A stretch of DNA of 64,000 nucleotides, from contig NZ_JPMI01000075.1 of the NCBI RefSeq assembly GCF_000733295.1, positions 50,240-114,239 on the forward strand, given 5' to 3'. The notes beneath the pieces were generated by a model, which made no database searches, was not told where the DNA came from, and saw only the letters and a list, made by a program, of their open reading frames with translations. Of this stretch, positions 16,515 through 25,960 are shown one piece after another. The position numbers were made by a program, and so were the translations under genes. Position 1 is the stretch's first letter, and each line of letters begins with the position of its first letter. Source of the stretch: Archangium violaceum Cb vi76 (lineage in GTDB: Bacteria; Myxococcota; Myxococcia; Myxococcales; Myxococcaceae).

Positions 16515-17369
16515 ATGAACAAGCGCGAGCTGGAACCCGGAATCTTCACCGACCTGGCCGGACGGACCACGTACGGCGATTACCTGCAGCTGGACCGTCT
16601 GTTGTCCGCGCAGGTGCCCCGCTCGCAGCCGCCGCACCATGATGAGCTGCTGTTCATCATCCAGCATCAGACGAGCGAGCTGTGGATGAAGCTGCTCGTC
16701 CACGAGCTGATGGCGGTCATCCGTTACATCCAGGCGGACCACCTGGAGCCGTCGTTCAAAATCTTTTCCCGGGTGGGCCACATCCAGCGGATGCTCTTCG
16801 AGCAGTGGAGCGTGCTGGAGACGCTCACGCCCAATGAGTACCTCGAGTTCCGCGGCGCGCTGGGGCAGGCCTCGGGCTTCCAGAGCCACCAGTACCGCGC
16901 GCTGGAGTTCCTGCTCGGCCACAAGGACGCGCACGCGTTGGGGCCCTTCCGGCACATGCCGGGCGTCCACGCGCAGCTCGAGCTCCTCCTGCAATCGCCT
17001 GGTGTGTATGACGAGTTCCTGCGTCACCTGTCGCGCCAGGGCCACGCCGTGCCGGCGGACCGGGTGGAGCGCGACTGGCGCGAGCCGTATGAGAAGAGCG
17101 CGGCGGTGATGGAGGTGTTCCGCCACATCTACGAGGCGCCCGAGAAGCACTGGGATGCGTACGAGATGTGCGAGAAGCTGGTGGACGTGGAGGAGCGTTT
17201 CCAGCTCTGGCGTTACCGGCACATGATGACGGTGATGCGAGTCATCGGTTTCAAGCAGGGCACCGGCGGCTCCTCGGGCGTGGGCTTCCTGCGCAAGGCG
17301 TTGGACCTGCGCTTCTTCCCCGAGCTCTGGGACGTGCGCACCGAGCTCGCTCCCCCGGCGGGCAGGTAG
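16515..17369 (+). CDS. kynA: Tryptophan 2,3-dioxygenase
   Basis: This 284-residue haem dioxygenase opens the indole ring of tryptophan to N-formylkynurenine, the first step of the kynurenine pathway. Family motifs are clear: [12 protein letters not shown] (19-30), [11 protein letters not shown] (47-57), [14 protein letters not shown] (111-124), the haem-ligand His236 in [13 protein letters not shown], and GTGGSSG (249-255). No formamidase or kynureninase gene lies next to it. The start is set by homology, since no good ribosome site is visible. Confidence 0.95.
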   Translation: MNKRELEPGIFTDLAGRTTYGDYLQLDRLLSAQVPRSQPPHHDELLFIIQHQTSELWMKLLVHELMAVIRYIQADHLEPSFKIFSRVGHIQRMLFEQWSVLETLTPNEYLEFRGALGQASGFQSHQYRALEFLLGHKDAHALGPFRHMPGVHAQLELLLQSPGVYDEFLRHLSRQGHAVPADRVERDWREPYEKSAAVMEVFRHIYEAPEKHWDAYEMCEKLVDVEERFQLWRYRHMMTVMRVIGFKQGTGGSSGVGFLRKALDLRFFPELWDVRTELAPPAGR

Positions 17370-17435
17370 GGCGTCCCGCGCGGCTGCCCCGGGCGGCTCC
17401 CATTCCTAGCTTGAGCAGGAAAAGGAGGAGCCACC

Positions 17436-17615
17436 ATGGGCGAGCATGACAGGCCGAAGCGCGAGCCCGCGCTTCCCGAGGACGACGAGGGCCATTCCAG
17501 GCGTCAGGCCGGAGACCGGCCCATCCCCACTCCGGGCCACATCGGCAATATTCCCGATGATGCGCCCGGCCCTGGCAAGCCGATCGTCTTTCCGCCACGT
17601 ACGCCAGAAGACTGA
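17436..17615 (+). CDS. Small Pro-rich acidic protein
   Basis: This is a 59-residue protein (starts MGEHDRPKREPALPEDD, contains GHIGNIPDDAPGPGKPIVF, ends PRTPED). AAAGGAGGAG lies five bases before the ATG, an excellent ribosome site, and it is the main reason to call the gene. It is low in hydrophobic residues and probably disordered. The function is unknown. Confidence 0.65.
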   Translation: MGEHDRPKREPALPEDDEGHSRRQAGDRPIPTPGHIGNIPDDAPGPGKPIVFPPRTPED

Positions 17616-17677
17616 GCCGTCCACCGCGGGAGGAGGGTGCATTGGGTCCCCTCCTCCCCCGTGCTAGAGCGGCGAGC

Positions 17678-18430
17678 ATGCTCGCACCGACCCTCGCCCT
17701 CCTCCTCGCGGCCAATCCCAGTCCCGTCGATGCCTGGGCCCGTAAGGCCTGTCCTCTTCCCAAGCAGACGCCTGACTCCAACGTCGAGATGAAGTTCATG
17801 GAGCAGCAGCGCGCCGGGTGCCTCAAGAAGGCCATGAACAAGGCGCTCGACAAGGTCATCGTCCCCCTCAAGAAGTCCAAACCTCCCGCCTTCAAGGAAT
17901 GGATGTCCTTGCAGGCCGACTACAACCGCTGGATGGCCGAGGCCTGCGCCGCCGTCGAGGAGGCCAACTGGGTGGACCTCGCCTCCGGTGAGCGCTCCAT
18001 GGGCACGGGCTACGGTTTCACCGAGAGCCAGTGTCTCCAGCGCCAGTTCTCCTGGCGCGGCTTCTACGCGGACGCCTGGGCTCGCAAGGATTGGAATGCC
18101 ATTCAACAGGCCCTCCAGGGCTTCTCCGAGTCCGCCCGCAAGGCGCGTGACACCCTCCAGTCCTACCGCTCCAAGGCCCAGGCCACCGCCGCCCGGGCCC
18201 CCGCCCACGTCGAGGAGTCCGACCTCCCCATGCGCCAGCTCGCCCAGGAGGACTGGAAGCCCTACCTGGAGCGCCTCGAGCGCGCCGCCTCCGCTCCCGA
18301 GCCCCTCGCCCGCCGTCAGTGCGCCCTCCACCCCAGCCCCGCTCCCGACTGCGCCCAGCGCCTCACCGACAGCCTCGTCTCCCAGCTCGACTTCTCCGAG
18401 GCTCTCAACAACCAAGAAACCGGGAATTGA
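17678..18430 (+). CDS. Secreted LprI/DUF1311-like protein
   Basis: This is a 250-residue protein with an N-terminal signal peptide (MLAPTLALLLAANPSPVDA). The mature part has Cys-spaced helices (GCLKKAMNKALDKVIVPLKK, FKEWMSLQADYNRWMAEACAAV, FTESQCLQRQFSWRGFYADAW) that resemble the LprI lysozyme-inhibitor/DUF1311 pattern. A C-terminal extension of about 100 residues has another Cys pair (QCALHPSPAPDC). An anti-lysozyme role in the periplasm is possible but not shown. Confidence 0.6.
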   Translation: MLAPTLALLLAANPSPVDAWARKACPLPKQTPDSNVEMKFMEQQRAGCLKKAMNKALDKVIVPLKKSKPPAFKEWMSLQADYNRWMAEACAAVEEANWVDLASGERSMGTGYGFTESQCLQRQFSWRGFYADAWARKDWNAIQQALQGFSESARKARDTLQSYRSKAQATAARAPAHVEESDLPMRQLAQEDWKPYLERLERAASAPEPLARRQCALHPSPAPDCAQRLTDSLVSQLDFSEALNNQETGN

Positions 18431-18504
18431 GGAGAGAAACAGGGAATTGAGAAAAAGATGGAAGAGCGGTACGACGCCAGGAGGATGTCAGACCCTTCTG
18501 CAAC

Positions 18505-19065
18505 ATGGCATTCCTCATGACCGCCATGCTGAGCTCCGCCTTCCTCTCCGACGTCGAGCCCCTTCCCCTGCGCCGCAAGGGGCTCTCGTTGGCCCCGCGC
18601 CCCGTCAGCTCCCGCTCGGCCACGCTGCATGCCTATGCCGCCTCCCAGCTCGGCGCCGAGCTCATCGCCACCTACGGCGCCGGCCGGAGCACCGCCGGGG
18701 GTTGGCTGATGCTCTCCGGACTGGAAATCCACCTCGCCCAGAGTGTCCTCTCCCCGGACCTCATCGGCTGGCGGCGCGAGCGCCTGCCGCGCATGGCCCG
18801 TGGCACCGCGGGCATCACCCTCGTCCCGGACTGGGTCTGCGAGGTGCTCTCCCACCCCGAGGAGCGCGCCCACCTGCTGCCCCTCTACGCCCGCGAGGGC
18901 ATCCGCCACGTGTGGCTGGTGGACCCCGAGGTGCGCACCCTGGAGGTGCTCCAGCTCGACGGCGCCCGCTATGCGCTCACTGCCCTGCACTCGGGGCTCG
19001 CCACCGTCCGTGCCGAACCTTTCCACGCCCTGGAGCTGCCATTGCGCCTCCTCTGGGCGGAATGA
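18505..19065 (+). CDS. Uma2-family endonuclease-like protein
   Basis: This is a 186-residue protein of the Uma2/DUF820 family, a PD-(D/E)XK-fold group that is expanded in some bacteria. It shows GWLMLSGLEIHL, VLSPDLIGWRRERLPRM, PDWVCEVLS and YAREGIRHVWLVDPEVRTLEV, which carry the conserved acidic residues of the fold. The final KxE-type Lys of classical nucleases is replaced here by His/Trp in this stretch. The biological role of the family is unsettled. An ATG at 18517 is an alternative start. Confidence 0.85.
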   Translation: MAFLMTAMLSSAFLSDVEPLPLRRKGLSLAPRPVSSRSATLHAYAASQLGAELIATYGAGRSTAGGWLMLSGLEIHLAQSVLSPDLIGWRRERLPRMARGTAGITLVPDWVCEVLSHPEERAHLLPLYAREGIRHVWLVDPEVRTLEVLQLDGARYALTALHSGLATVRAEPFHALELPLRLLWAE

Positions 19066-19085
19066 GCGGTTAAGGTACGGCCCTC

Positions 19086-20201
19086 ATGGCCGCCGCTCCC
19101 CTCGTCTTCGAGAAGGCCCACGTCCTCTGCTACCGCACCTTTGATATCGCCGAGGAGATCAACCTCGAGCAGGCCCGCCGGGTCATCTCCTCGGATGCCC
19201 GCCGCCTGAAGCTCGGCCGGGAGAACAGCCAGTACCTCCAGCTGCCCAACCCGCCCCTGGCCTTCGAGCTGGGCCGGCGCGCGCTCGCCCTGCGCCACGG
19301 GCCCGTCACCGTGGACGTCACGGCGCGCCTCTTCGACCATGGCGCCGCCTCCATCATCCTGCGCGTCCCCGTGGCCCCGGACACCACGCTCGAGCCCCTC
19401 ATCTCGCTCTCCGATGAGCTCTACGACAGCGTGGCCCTCGAGGAGCTCGCCGTGGAGCTCATCGAGTCCGTGCGCAAGATGATTGCCCCCGCCGTGCAGG
19501 GGCCGCACCTGTGGGACCAGAACGAGAGCTACACCGTCCTCTTCGTCGAGCGGATTCAAGGCAACCCCTCCGCCGAGGAGTTGATGGCGCGCGCGGACCT
19601 GGCCCGGGTGCTGCTCGGCGAGGTGAACGACAAGCCGCTGTCTCCGCGTGAGCGCGAGGCCGTCACCCAGTCCCGCTTCAGCTACACCGTGGACGACCTG
19701 GCCGTCATCGACTGGAACAGCGCCTTCGTCTACGAGCCCTCCGGCTCCAGCGACATTCCGGACCTGCTGGAGGTGGCCAACGCCCAGTTGCTCGAGTTCC
19801 GCTACTACGACTTCCTGCTCGACGCGCACATCGGCCGCATCCACGACGAGGTGCAGGCCAGGCGCCATGGCTTCCTCGGCCTGCTGCGCAGCCCCTACCG
19901 CGCCCTGGCCCGCGAGACGCTCTCCACCCTGGTGGACCTCAACGAGTTCATCGAGCGCGTCGAGAACAGCCTGAAAATCATCGGCGATTTCTACCTGGCC
20001 AAGGTGTACGAGGCCTCCGTCAAGCGCATGCGCATTCCGGCGTGGCAGGCCTCGGTGACGCGCAAGCAGCAACTGCTGGCCCAGACGTATGGCCTGCTCA
20101 AGGGCGAGGTGGACACCGACCGGAGCCTCACCCTGGAGCTCACCATCGTCCTGCTCATCGTCCTGGAGATCCTCTTCGCCTTCCTCCGGGTCTTCGAGTG
20201 A
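19086..20201 (+). CDS. RMD1/DUF155-like membrane-anchored protein
   Basis: This is a 371-residue protein with a single C-terminal hydrophobic helix (TLELTIVLLIVLEILFAFLR), preceded by a long helical region (VDLNEFIERVENSLKIIGDFYLAKVYEA) and an N-terminal alpha/beta domain with FVERIQ. This arrangement (mixed domain, coiled helices, C-terminal anchor rich in Ile/Leu/Glu) resembles the RMD1/Sif2-type DUF155 family. The similarity is at the level of layout, so the call is tentative. The stop of the Uma2 gene is 20 bases upstream, so they may be co-transcribed. Confidence 0.55.
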   Translation: MAAAPLVFEKAHVLCYRTFDIAEEINLEQARRVISSDARRLKLGRENSQYLQLPNPPLAFELGRRALALRHGPVTVDVTARLFDHGAASIILRVPVAPDTTLEPLISLSDELYDSVALEELAVELIESVRKMIAPAVQGPHLWDQNESYTVLFVERIQGNPSAEELMARADLARVLLGEVNDKPLSPREREAVTQSRFSYTVDDLAVIDWNSAFVYEPSGSSDIPDLLEVANAQLLEFRYYDFLLDAHIGRIHDEVQARRHGFLGLLRSPYRALARETLSTLVDLNEFIERVENSLKIIGDFYLAKVYEASVKRMRIPAWQASVTRKQQLLAQTYGLLKGEVDTDRSLTLELTIVLLIVLEILFAFLRVFE

Positions 20202-20362
20202 CGGCGCGTCCCGTGTTCCGTCGGACATCCGGGTAAAGCAGGAAGTTCCGTTTATCCTGAATCGAACGCTCGGGCCGGGGGGTGGTGGGCAGCGGTCTGG
20301 CACCCGTGGAAAACTTCCACCTCACGCTCGGTGCAGGTGTCGCCGGGCCTGGGGGGTGGGGC

Positions 20363-23230
20363 ATGCAGGTGCCCGGAAGCAATTTCGTCGCGGCGGTGGA
20401 GCGCATGTCGCGCGCGCTGGAGCAGCTCGCCTCGGCGCCATCGGCCATGGCCGTGTTGCAGGAGGTGGTGCGCTGCGCCGCGTCCTCGGTGGGGCTGGAG
20501 CGCGCCGCCGTCGCCTGGCTGGACGTGGACGGACGGCTGCTGGCGCAGGCCACTCCCGGGTTGTGCCCCGAGGCACTGGCCGCGTGTGGACGCCGCCTGC
20601 TGGACACTCCGCCTCCGGAGCCCGTGCCCTGGTTGTTCCACCAGACGGAGCGGGGGCTGGCGCCGGGGCTCTCCGGGGTGATGGATGGGCTGGGGGCGGC
20701 GTCGCTGCTGGCCCTGCCGGTGCGGGCCGCGGGCGGTGGCACCGTGGGCGTGCTGCTGGGGCCCTCGCCGGAGCCGCGGGGCTTCTCGCCGGAGGAGCTG
20801 CGGCGCTTCACCCTCTACGCGCAGCTGGCCGGGCTGGCCATCGAGCGCGGCCGGTGGGTGGAGTCCGCGCGCACCTCGGCGCTGCAGGCCCGCGCCGAGG
20901 CCGAGCAGGCCGAGCTGCTGCGCCTCATCAGCGTCCAGGCGGTGACGGAGGCCTTCGGCCGCGCCCTCACCCGCGAGGACGTGGGCCGGGCGGTGCTGGA
21001 GCTGGGCGTGCCCGCCGTGGGCGCGCTGGGCGGCACGGTGCACCAGGTCTCGGCGGATGGGGGCTCGGTGGAGCTGGTGGCGGCGGTGGGCGCGGACGAG
21101 AACGCGCTCGCCCCGGTGCGCTCCATGCCGAGGGAGATGCGGGAGATGCCCGGCTTCGACGCCGCGGCGCGGGGCATGCCGGTGTGGCTGGAGTCCCTGG
21201 AGGACGCGCGGGCCCGTTACCCCGCCTTCGTGGCGTACATGTCGCGCCAGCCCTGCCAGGCCTTCGCCTTCCTGCCCCTGCGCGTGGAGCAGCGCGGCCT
21301 GGGGGTGCTGACCTTCGGCTTCGCCCAGGCGCGGCGCTTCACCGAGCTGGAGCGCACCCTGATGATGGGGCTGGCCCGCCAGTGCGCCCAGGCCATGGAG
21401 CGCGCCCGCCTCTACGAGAACGAGCGCGCGGCCCGTCTCCAGGCCGAGGCCGCCGGGCAGCGGCTGCAACTGCTCGCCGACGCGGGCGTGTTGCTGTCCG
21501 GCTCCCTGGAGTGGGAGTCCACGGTGGCCAGCGTGGCGCGGCTCGCCGTGGGCGGCTTCTCGGACTGGTGCGCGGTGGACTTCCTCGACGACCACGGCGC
21601 CCTGCGGCGGCTCACCGTGCAGCACGTGCGCCCCGAGCGCTCGCTGATGCATGACAAGATTGAGAGCTACTCCCCGGAACGGGTCCGGCCCTCGGCCATC
21701 ACCGAGGTGGTGCGCACCGGGCGCTCGCAGCTCGTCACCGGGCTGGTGCCCCCCTTCACGCGCCAGGAGGAGGCTCGTCCTGGAGAGCGGGCCGCGGGCG
21801 GCTCGTTCCTCATCGTTCCGCTGGTGGCTCGCCAGCGCACCCTGGGCGCCATGTCCTTCGTGCGCGGGCCCGACAGCCCTCCCTTCACCGACGCGGACCG
21901 CTCGCTGGCCGAGGACCTGGCCGCCCGCACGGGCATGGCCATCGACAACGCGCGCCTGTTGCGCAAGGCCCGCTCCGCCGAGGCCGAGTCCCGCCGCAAC
22001 GCCGCGCGCCTGCGCAGCCTCGTGGATGTGGACAAGTTGTTGGCCGAGGCCGGCCTGGACCTGCCCGCGGTGTTGGATGTGATTGCCCGCAAGGTGTCCG
22101 AGGTGATGGGGGATGGTTGTGTGCTGCAACTCATGGCCGAGGACGGGGCCTTCCTGGAGCCCGTCACCATCCACCACCCGGACCCGGAGGCGCGCTGGCT
22201 GCTGGCCGGCACGGTGCACGCGCGGCGGCAGAAGCTGGGCGAGGGCCTCCACGGTAGCGCCGTCTCCAACGGGCGCGCGGTGCTGCTGCCGGACATCGAC
22301 GTGGAGGAGGCGCGGGCCTCGGGCGGCCTGCCCGAATACCTGCCCTACCTGGACCGCTACGGCCCGCAGAGCCTGCTGGTGGTGCCGCTGACGGTGAAGG
22401 GGCGCGTGTTCGGCAGCCTGGGCGTGGTGCGCGACGTGGCCGGCGGCCGGCCCTTCGGCGAGGAGGACCAGATGTTGCTGCAGAGCCTCGGCGAGCGCGC
22501 CGCCCTGGCCATCGAGGACGCCCGGTTGTACGGCGCCGCCACCGAGGCCGTGCGCCTGCGCGATGACTTCCTCTCCGTGGCGGGGCACGAGCTGAAGACG
22601 CCGCTGAGCGCGCTGCGGCTGCAGATTCAAATGCTGGCGCGCACGGCTCGCGAGGTGGCCACCACACCCGGTCTGGCGCAGCGCGTGGAGAAGGCCGAGC
22701 GCACCAGCGAGCGGCTGGGCGCCTTGATCGACGAGCTGCTGGACGCGGGACGCATCACCGCCGGGCGGTTGAAGCTGGAGCGCGAGGAGGTGGACCTGGC
22801 GGCGCTCACGCGCGACACCGTGGGCCGCATGTCCGAGGCGCTCGCCCGCACCGGCAGCGAGGTGAAGCTGGTGGCCGATGCCTCCGTCCCCGGCCGCTGG
22901 GACCGGGTGCGGCTGGAGCAGGTGGTGGGCAATCTGCTCTCCAACGCCGCCAAGTACGGGCGCGGTCAGCCCGTGGAGGTGCTCGTCGAGTCCGGGCTGG
23001 ATGGGCGCGCCCGGCTCTTGGTGAAGGACAACGGGATTGGGATTGCCCCCGAGGACCAGGCCCGCATCTTCGAGCGATTCGAGCGCGCCGTGAATGGTCA
23101 GCAGTTCAACGGGCTCGGGTTGGGGCTGTGGATCTGCCGGGAGATCATCGAGTCACACGGGGGGCACATCCTGGTGCGCAGTGTTCCCGGCGAGGGGTCC
23201 ACCTTCACCGTGGAGTTGCCTCGGGAGTAG
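20363..23230 (+). CDS. Sensor histidine kinase with four GAF domains
   Basis: This is a 955-residue soluble sensor kinase. Four GAF-type domains lie at about 8-170, 205-350, 375-530 and 555-715, then HisKA with His742 in FLSVAGHELKTPLSAL, and a HATPase_c domain (NLLSNAAKYG, KDNGIGI, GLGLGLWICREI) to the end. It has no membrane helix and no receiver domain, so it senses internal ligands or partners and must phosphorylate a separate regulator that is not adjacent. I chose the ATG at 20363, after a G-rich ribosome site; a GTG further up is possible. Confidence 0.9.
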   Translation: MQVPGSNFVAAVERMSRALEQLASAPSAMAVLQEVVRCAASSVGLERAAVAWLDVDGRLLAQATPGLCPEALAACGRRLLDTPPPEPVPWLFHQTERGLAPGLSGVMDGLGAASLLALPVRAAGGGTVGVLLGPSPEPRGFSPEELRRFTLYAQLAGLAIERGRWVESARTSALQARAEAEQAELLRLISVQAVTEAFGRALTREDVGRAVLELGVPAVGALGGTVHQVSADGGSVELVAAVGADENALAPVRSMPREMREMPGFDAAARGMPVWLESLEDARARYPAFVAYMSRQPCQAFAFLPLRVEQRGLGVLTFGFAQARRFTELERTLMMGLARQCAQAMERARLYENERAARLQAEAAGQRLQLLADAGVLLSGSLEWESTVASVARLAVGGFSDWCAVDFLDDHGALRRLTVQHVRPERSLMHDKIESYSPERVRPSAITEVVRTGRSQLVTGLVPPFTRQEEARPGERAAGGSFLIVPLVARQRTLGAMSFVRGPDSPPFTDADRSLAEDLAARTGMAIDNARLLRKARSAEAESRRNAARLRSLVDVDKLLAEAGLDLPAVLDVIARKVSEVMGDGCVLQLMAEDGAFLEPVTIHHPDPEARWLLAGTVHARRQKLGEGLHGSAVSNGRAVLLPDIDVEEARASGGLPEYLPYLDRYGPQSLLVVPLTVKGRVFGSLGVVRDVAGGRPFGEEDQMLLQSLGERAALAIEDARLYGAATEAVRLRDDFLSVAGHELKTPLSALRLQIQMLARTAREVATTPGLAQRVEKAERTSERLGALIDELLDAGRITAGRLKLEREEVDLAALTRDTVGRMSEALARTGSEVKLVADASVPGRWDRVRLEQVVGNLLSNAAKYGRGQPVEVLVESGLDGRARLLVKDNGIGIAPEDQARIFERFERAVNGQQFNGLGLGLWICREIIESHGGHILVRSVPGEGSTFTVELPRE

Positions 23231-23234
23231 GTAC

Positions 23235-25952
23235 TCACTCGAAGTCGACCGGGCGGTGTGGGTCGGCAAGTACCGCTTCGATGGGGCGGCGCCAGCGCGG
23301 AGCCAGCTCGGGCGCGGCGTCGAGCGCGGACGGAAGGCGGCTCAGGAAGTCCATGCCCGCCGGGGTGCGTGCGGCCCTGCGGGCCAGCCGGAAGAAGAGA
23401 GCGGTGTCACCGTCCAGGCTGCGGAGGAAGCTCTCCGGGGGCCAATCGCGGGAGACGTAGGTGTCGACGAGCCACTGCCGCAACTGCTTTGCCCTGTCCC
23501 AGTCCTTTCCGGTGAGGAGGGAGGCCAGAGCGCTGAACAGAGACTTCGCATCCTCGAGCAGCCGGGCATGAATGCGGGCGAAAACGAGTTCGACGATGTG
23601 CCAGCCCGAGGAGGGGCGGGTGCGCTCCATGAGGGCCAGGAGCTTGCTGGCCAGGTGGTCGTCCAGACTCCGTGGGGGGAGTCCACGCAGAACGTGAGCC
23701 AGATTCTCACAGGCTGGGTCCAACTCCTGGACCGAGGCATTCCACACCAAGTACTCCAACAGCCCGGGAATCCAGTCCCGGTCGTACGCCTGGGATGTGT
23801 CCAGCCAGGCGCGCAGGGTGGCCGCCAGTCCCGAGATGAGGCTGCGTTCATCCGAGGTGCTCGTGGCGGAGAGGAGCTGACCGCGCATGCCCTGGCTCAG
23901 CCATTGGCGCAGCATGGGGATGTCGAGCCACTGGGCGAGTACGTTGGGAGGTTGGGTGCCCTCGCAGAGGGCGCGGATCCACTGGGGGCCCAGTCGTCCC
24001 ATCAGGTCCCGGACACGCCACCGGTCGCGCGTGTCGAGCAGGGCCTGGCGCAACTCCGGCGCGAGCAACTGCTCCGGGGGGATGAGACTGGCGGCCACCT
24101 GCGTGAGACGCTTGATGTGAGGGCCATCCTCACGCAATGAGAGGACGATGAGGTTCATCGCCAGCCCAGGAGTCTGGAGCAGTGCCTGGACGAACGGCTC
24201 GATGCGGTGGGCCTTCTCCGCGAACACGAGCAGCAGACGTGCTCCGTTGGGAGTGCCATCGCATTGACGCACGAGCTCGTTCGGGCCAAGTCCCAGCTCT
24301 CGTGCCGCCTCCGCTCCCGCCTCGGCCGCGAACCAGGTGAGGTGCCGGGGCGCCGATATCTCCAGAGCCCAGGAGAGCCGTGTGGACGAGGCCACCTCTG
24401 AGAGAAGGGAACTCATCACCTGGGGACGTATCTCCTGAGTCCGTTCCAGGCGCGCGATGAGGGTCCGCAGCGACTCCAGCTCGCTGCCCCTCAGTGTTCC
24501 CAGGAAGAGGTACAGCCCGAAGTCGTTCATGCGAACGGCTGCCTCTTCCAGGAGTGGAAGCAGTTTCTCCCCGGCAGGCGCGGGCAAGGGAGACAGGGCG
24601 TGCTGAGCAGCCGTTCGGCGTCCATGGGGCGGCAGAGAGGCGAGACCTGTCTCCACCAGCTCAGTCCAGTTCATTTCCGCCGCCGTCAGCAGCAATGGAG
24701 GCCCCAGTCGTATCGCGGCCTCTGGGCTGGCTGACAGGGTGTTCTTGACGACATCGAGAAGGGTGTTGCTCCAGCGGGTTCCCGAAGCGGTGAGCAACTC
24801 GGGGAGCGCGCGCAACGTCTGCTCGGGGACCCGCTCGAAGCGCCGCGCCAACTCCCGGGTCAGCACCTGCTCGACCTCGCGGGTGAACTCCTTGTCGGCA
24901 TCGAGCCGCTTGCGTACCAGGGGTCTTCCGAGAAAGTCGGTCAACTCCCATAGGGGACGTGGCTCGAAGGCTGCATCGGCTTGGCGGTCGAGCAGGTTGC
25001 CCAGCACCTGATGGGTGGATGGGTGGCTCGCATCGAGGCCGGGCCAGAGCTTCTCGAAGAGGTCAGCCCGGGCGCGTGCCGCGGCGAGTCTTTCGGATGC
25101 CGCGGGCTCCAGGCTCAGGAAGCGCCAGAGGGTGGGGATGTCCTTGGCAGCGGGAATGTCCAGTCCGTTCTCGTGGCAGAAGGTCTCGAGCCGGCGAAGC
25201 GTCGTGACTCCATCGCGGGCGAACTCCGCTGCCCAGGGTTGTTGTGTGAGGCTGGCCAGGCGGGGGTTGAGTAGCCTGCCCGAGTCCCACCAAGCCTCAC
25301 TGTTGGCCTGCTCCAGGAAGGAGCCCCGGGCGGCTGGCGGGATGCCCAGGAAATCGAAGGGACGGCCTTCTTCCCGCGTGCGGAACTGGAGGGCGAAGGT
25401 GCAGAAGGCGAACTGCTCACGCTGCTCGGTGCGAAGCAGCTCCCAGATGAGACGCGCGATGGCATCGGGCTGGCGCTCATCCACCCAGAGAAGGGGCCGC
25501 TCCGAGGTACCGAAGAGCAGCGCCACCACCGCGAGCACTTCATCAGGGTGGGGTTGCTCCCGAGGTGGGAGCGTGGGTTCGGCGGTCGAGAGCGGCTGGC
25601 GATAGGGCTCCCGGTCGCTCGCGCCTCGCGGACAGCGGTGAAGAGGCGCGAGCCGCCACAGGTCATCGAGCCTGCCGGCCTCGTCCCGGGGAAGCAGCAG
25701 GGTGTGGGTCAACACCGTGCCCGCGCGTGTGGCGGTGAGGTCCGGCCAGGTACAGGCGAAGGCATGGTACCGACCGCAAGGAAACCCGGTGTGGTAGTGG
25801 TCGAACCCGGCTCCCATGGGGAGGTAGCCGGAGAGGTCGCTCAGACGCTCCAGGAGCGCCAACTCGCGCGCATCGAGCACCGCGCCCTGGCTCGATGCGA
25901 GCAGGCGGTGGCCCTGGTCATAGCCGTGCAGCGTCTGGACGAGGTGGAGCAT
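23235..25952 (-). CDS. GAP1 (GTPase-associated protein 1)-like
   Basis: This is a 905-residue protein. Its start, LVQTLHGYDQGHRLLASS, with LSDLSGYLPMGAGF shortly after, matches my memory of the GAP1 N-terminal domain (type N1); the rest is helical and would correspond to the GAP1 middle and C-terminal regions. The family was defined by comparative genomics of predicted conflict systems and is thought to be an adaptor or regulator of the partner GTPases. It is the last gene of the four-gene operon and starts eight bases after the DO-GTPase1 stop. The biochemical activity is unknown. Confidence 0.75.
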   Translation of the reverse strand: MLHLVQTLHGYDQGHRLLASSQGAVLDARELALLERLSDLSGYLPMGAGFDHYHTGFPCGRYHAFACTWPDLTATRAGTVLTHTLLLPRDEAGRLDDLWRLAPLHRCPRGASDREPYRQPLSTAEPTLPPREQPHPDEVLAVVALLFGTSERPLLWVDERQPDAIARLIWELLRTEQREQFAFCTFALQFRTREEGRPFDFLGIPPAARGSFLEQANSEAWWDSGRLLNPRLASLTQQPWAAEFARDGVTTLRRLETFCHENGLDIPAAKDIPTLWRFLSLEPAASERLAAARARADLFEKLWPGLDASHPSTHQVLGNLLDRQADAAFEPRPLWELTDFLGRPLVRKRLDADKEFTREVEQVLTRELARRFERVPEQTLRALPELLTASGTRWSNTLLDVVKNTLSASPEAAIRLGPPLLLTAAEMNWTELVETGLASLPPHGRRTAAQHALSPLPAPAGEKLLPLLEEAAVRMNDFGLYLFLGTLRGSELESLRTLIARLERTQEIRPQVMSSLLSEVASSTRLSWALEISAPRHLTWFAAEAGAEAARELGLGPNELVRQCDGTPNGARLLLVFAEKAHRIEPFVQALLQTPGLAMNLIVLSLREDGPHIKRLTQVAASLIPPEQLLAPELRQALLDTRDRWRVRDLMGRLGPQWIRALCEGTQPPNVLAQWLDIPMLRQWLSQGMRGQLLSATSTSDERSLISGLAATLRAWLDTSQAYDRDWIPGLLEYLVWNASVQELDPACENLAHVLRGLPPRSLDDHLASKLLALMERTRPSSGWHIVELVFARIHARLLEDAKSLFSALASLLTGKDWDRAKQLRQWLVDTYVSRDWPPESFLRSLDGDTALFFRLARRAARTPAGMDFLSRLPSALDAAPELAPRWRRPIEAVLADPHRPVDFE

Positions 25953-25960
25953 CGAGCGCT

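Noticed and set aside
17640-17680. Start of the LprI-like gene at 17642
   Set aside because: Residues before the ATG at 17678 are unlike a signal peptide. The later start gives a standard one.
20252-22630. A 792-codon antisense frame opposite the four-GAF kinase
   Set aside because: It is rich in His, Arg and Gln repeats typical of shadows in GC-rich genes. The plus-strand frame has full kinase motifs.
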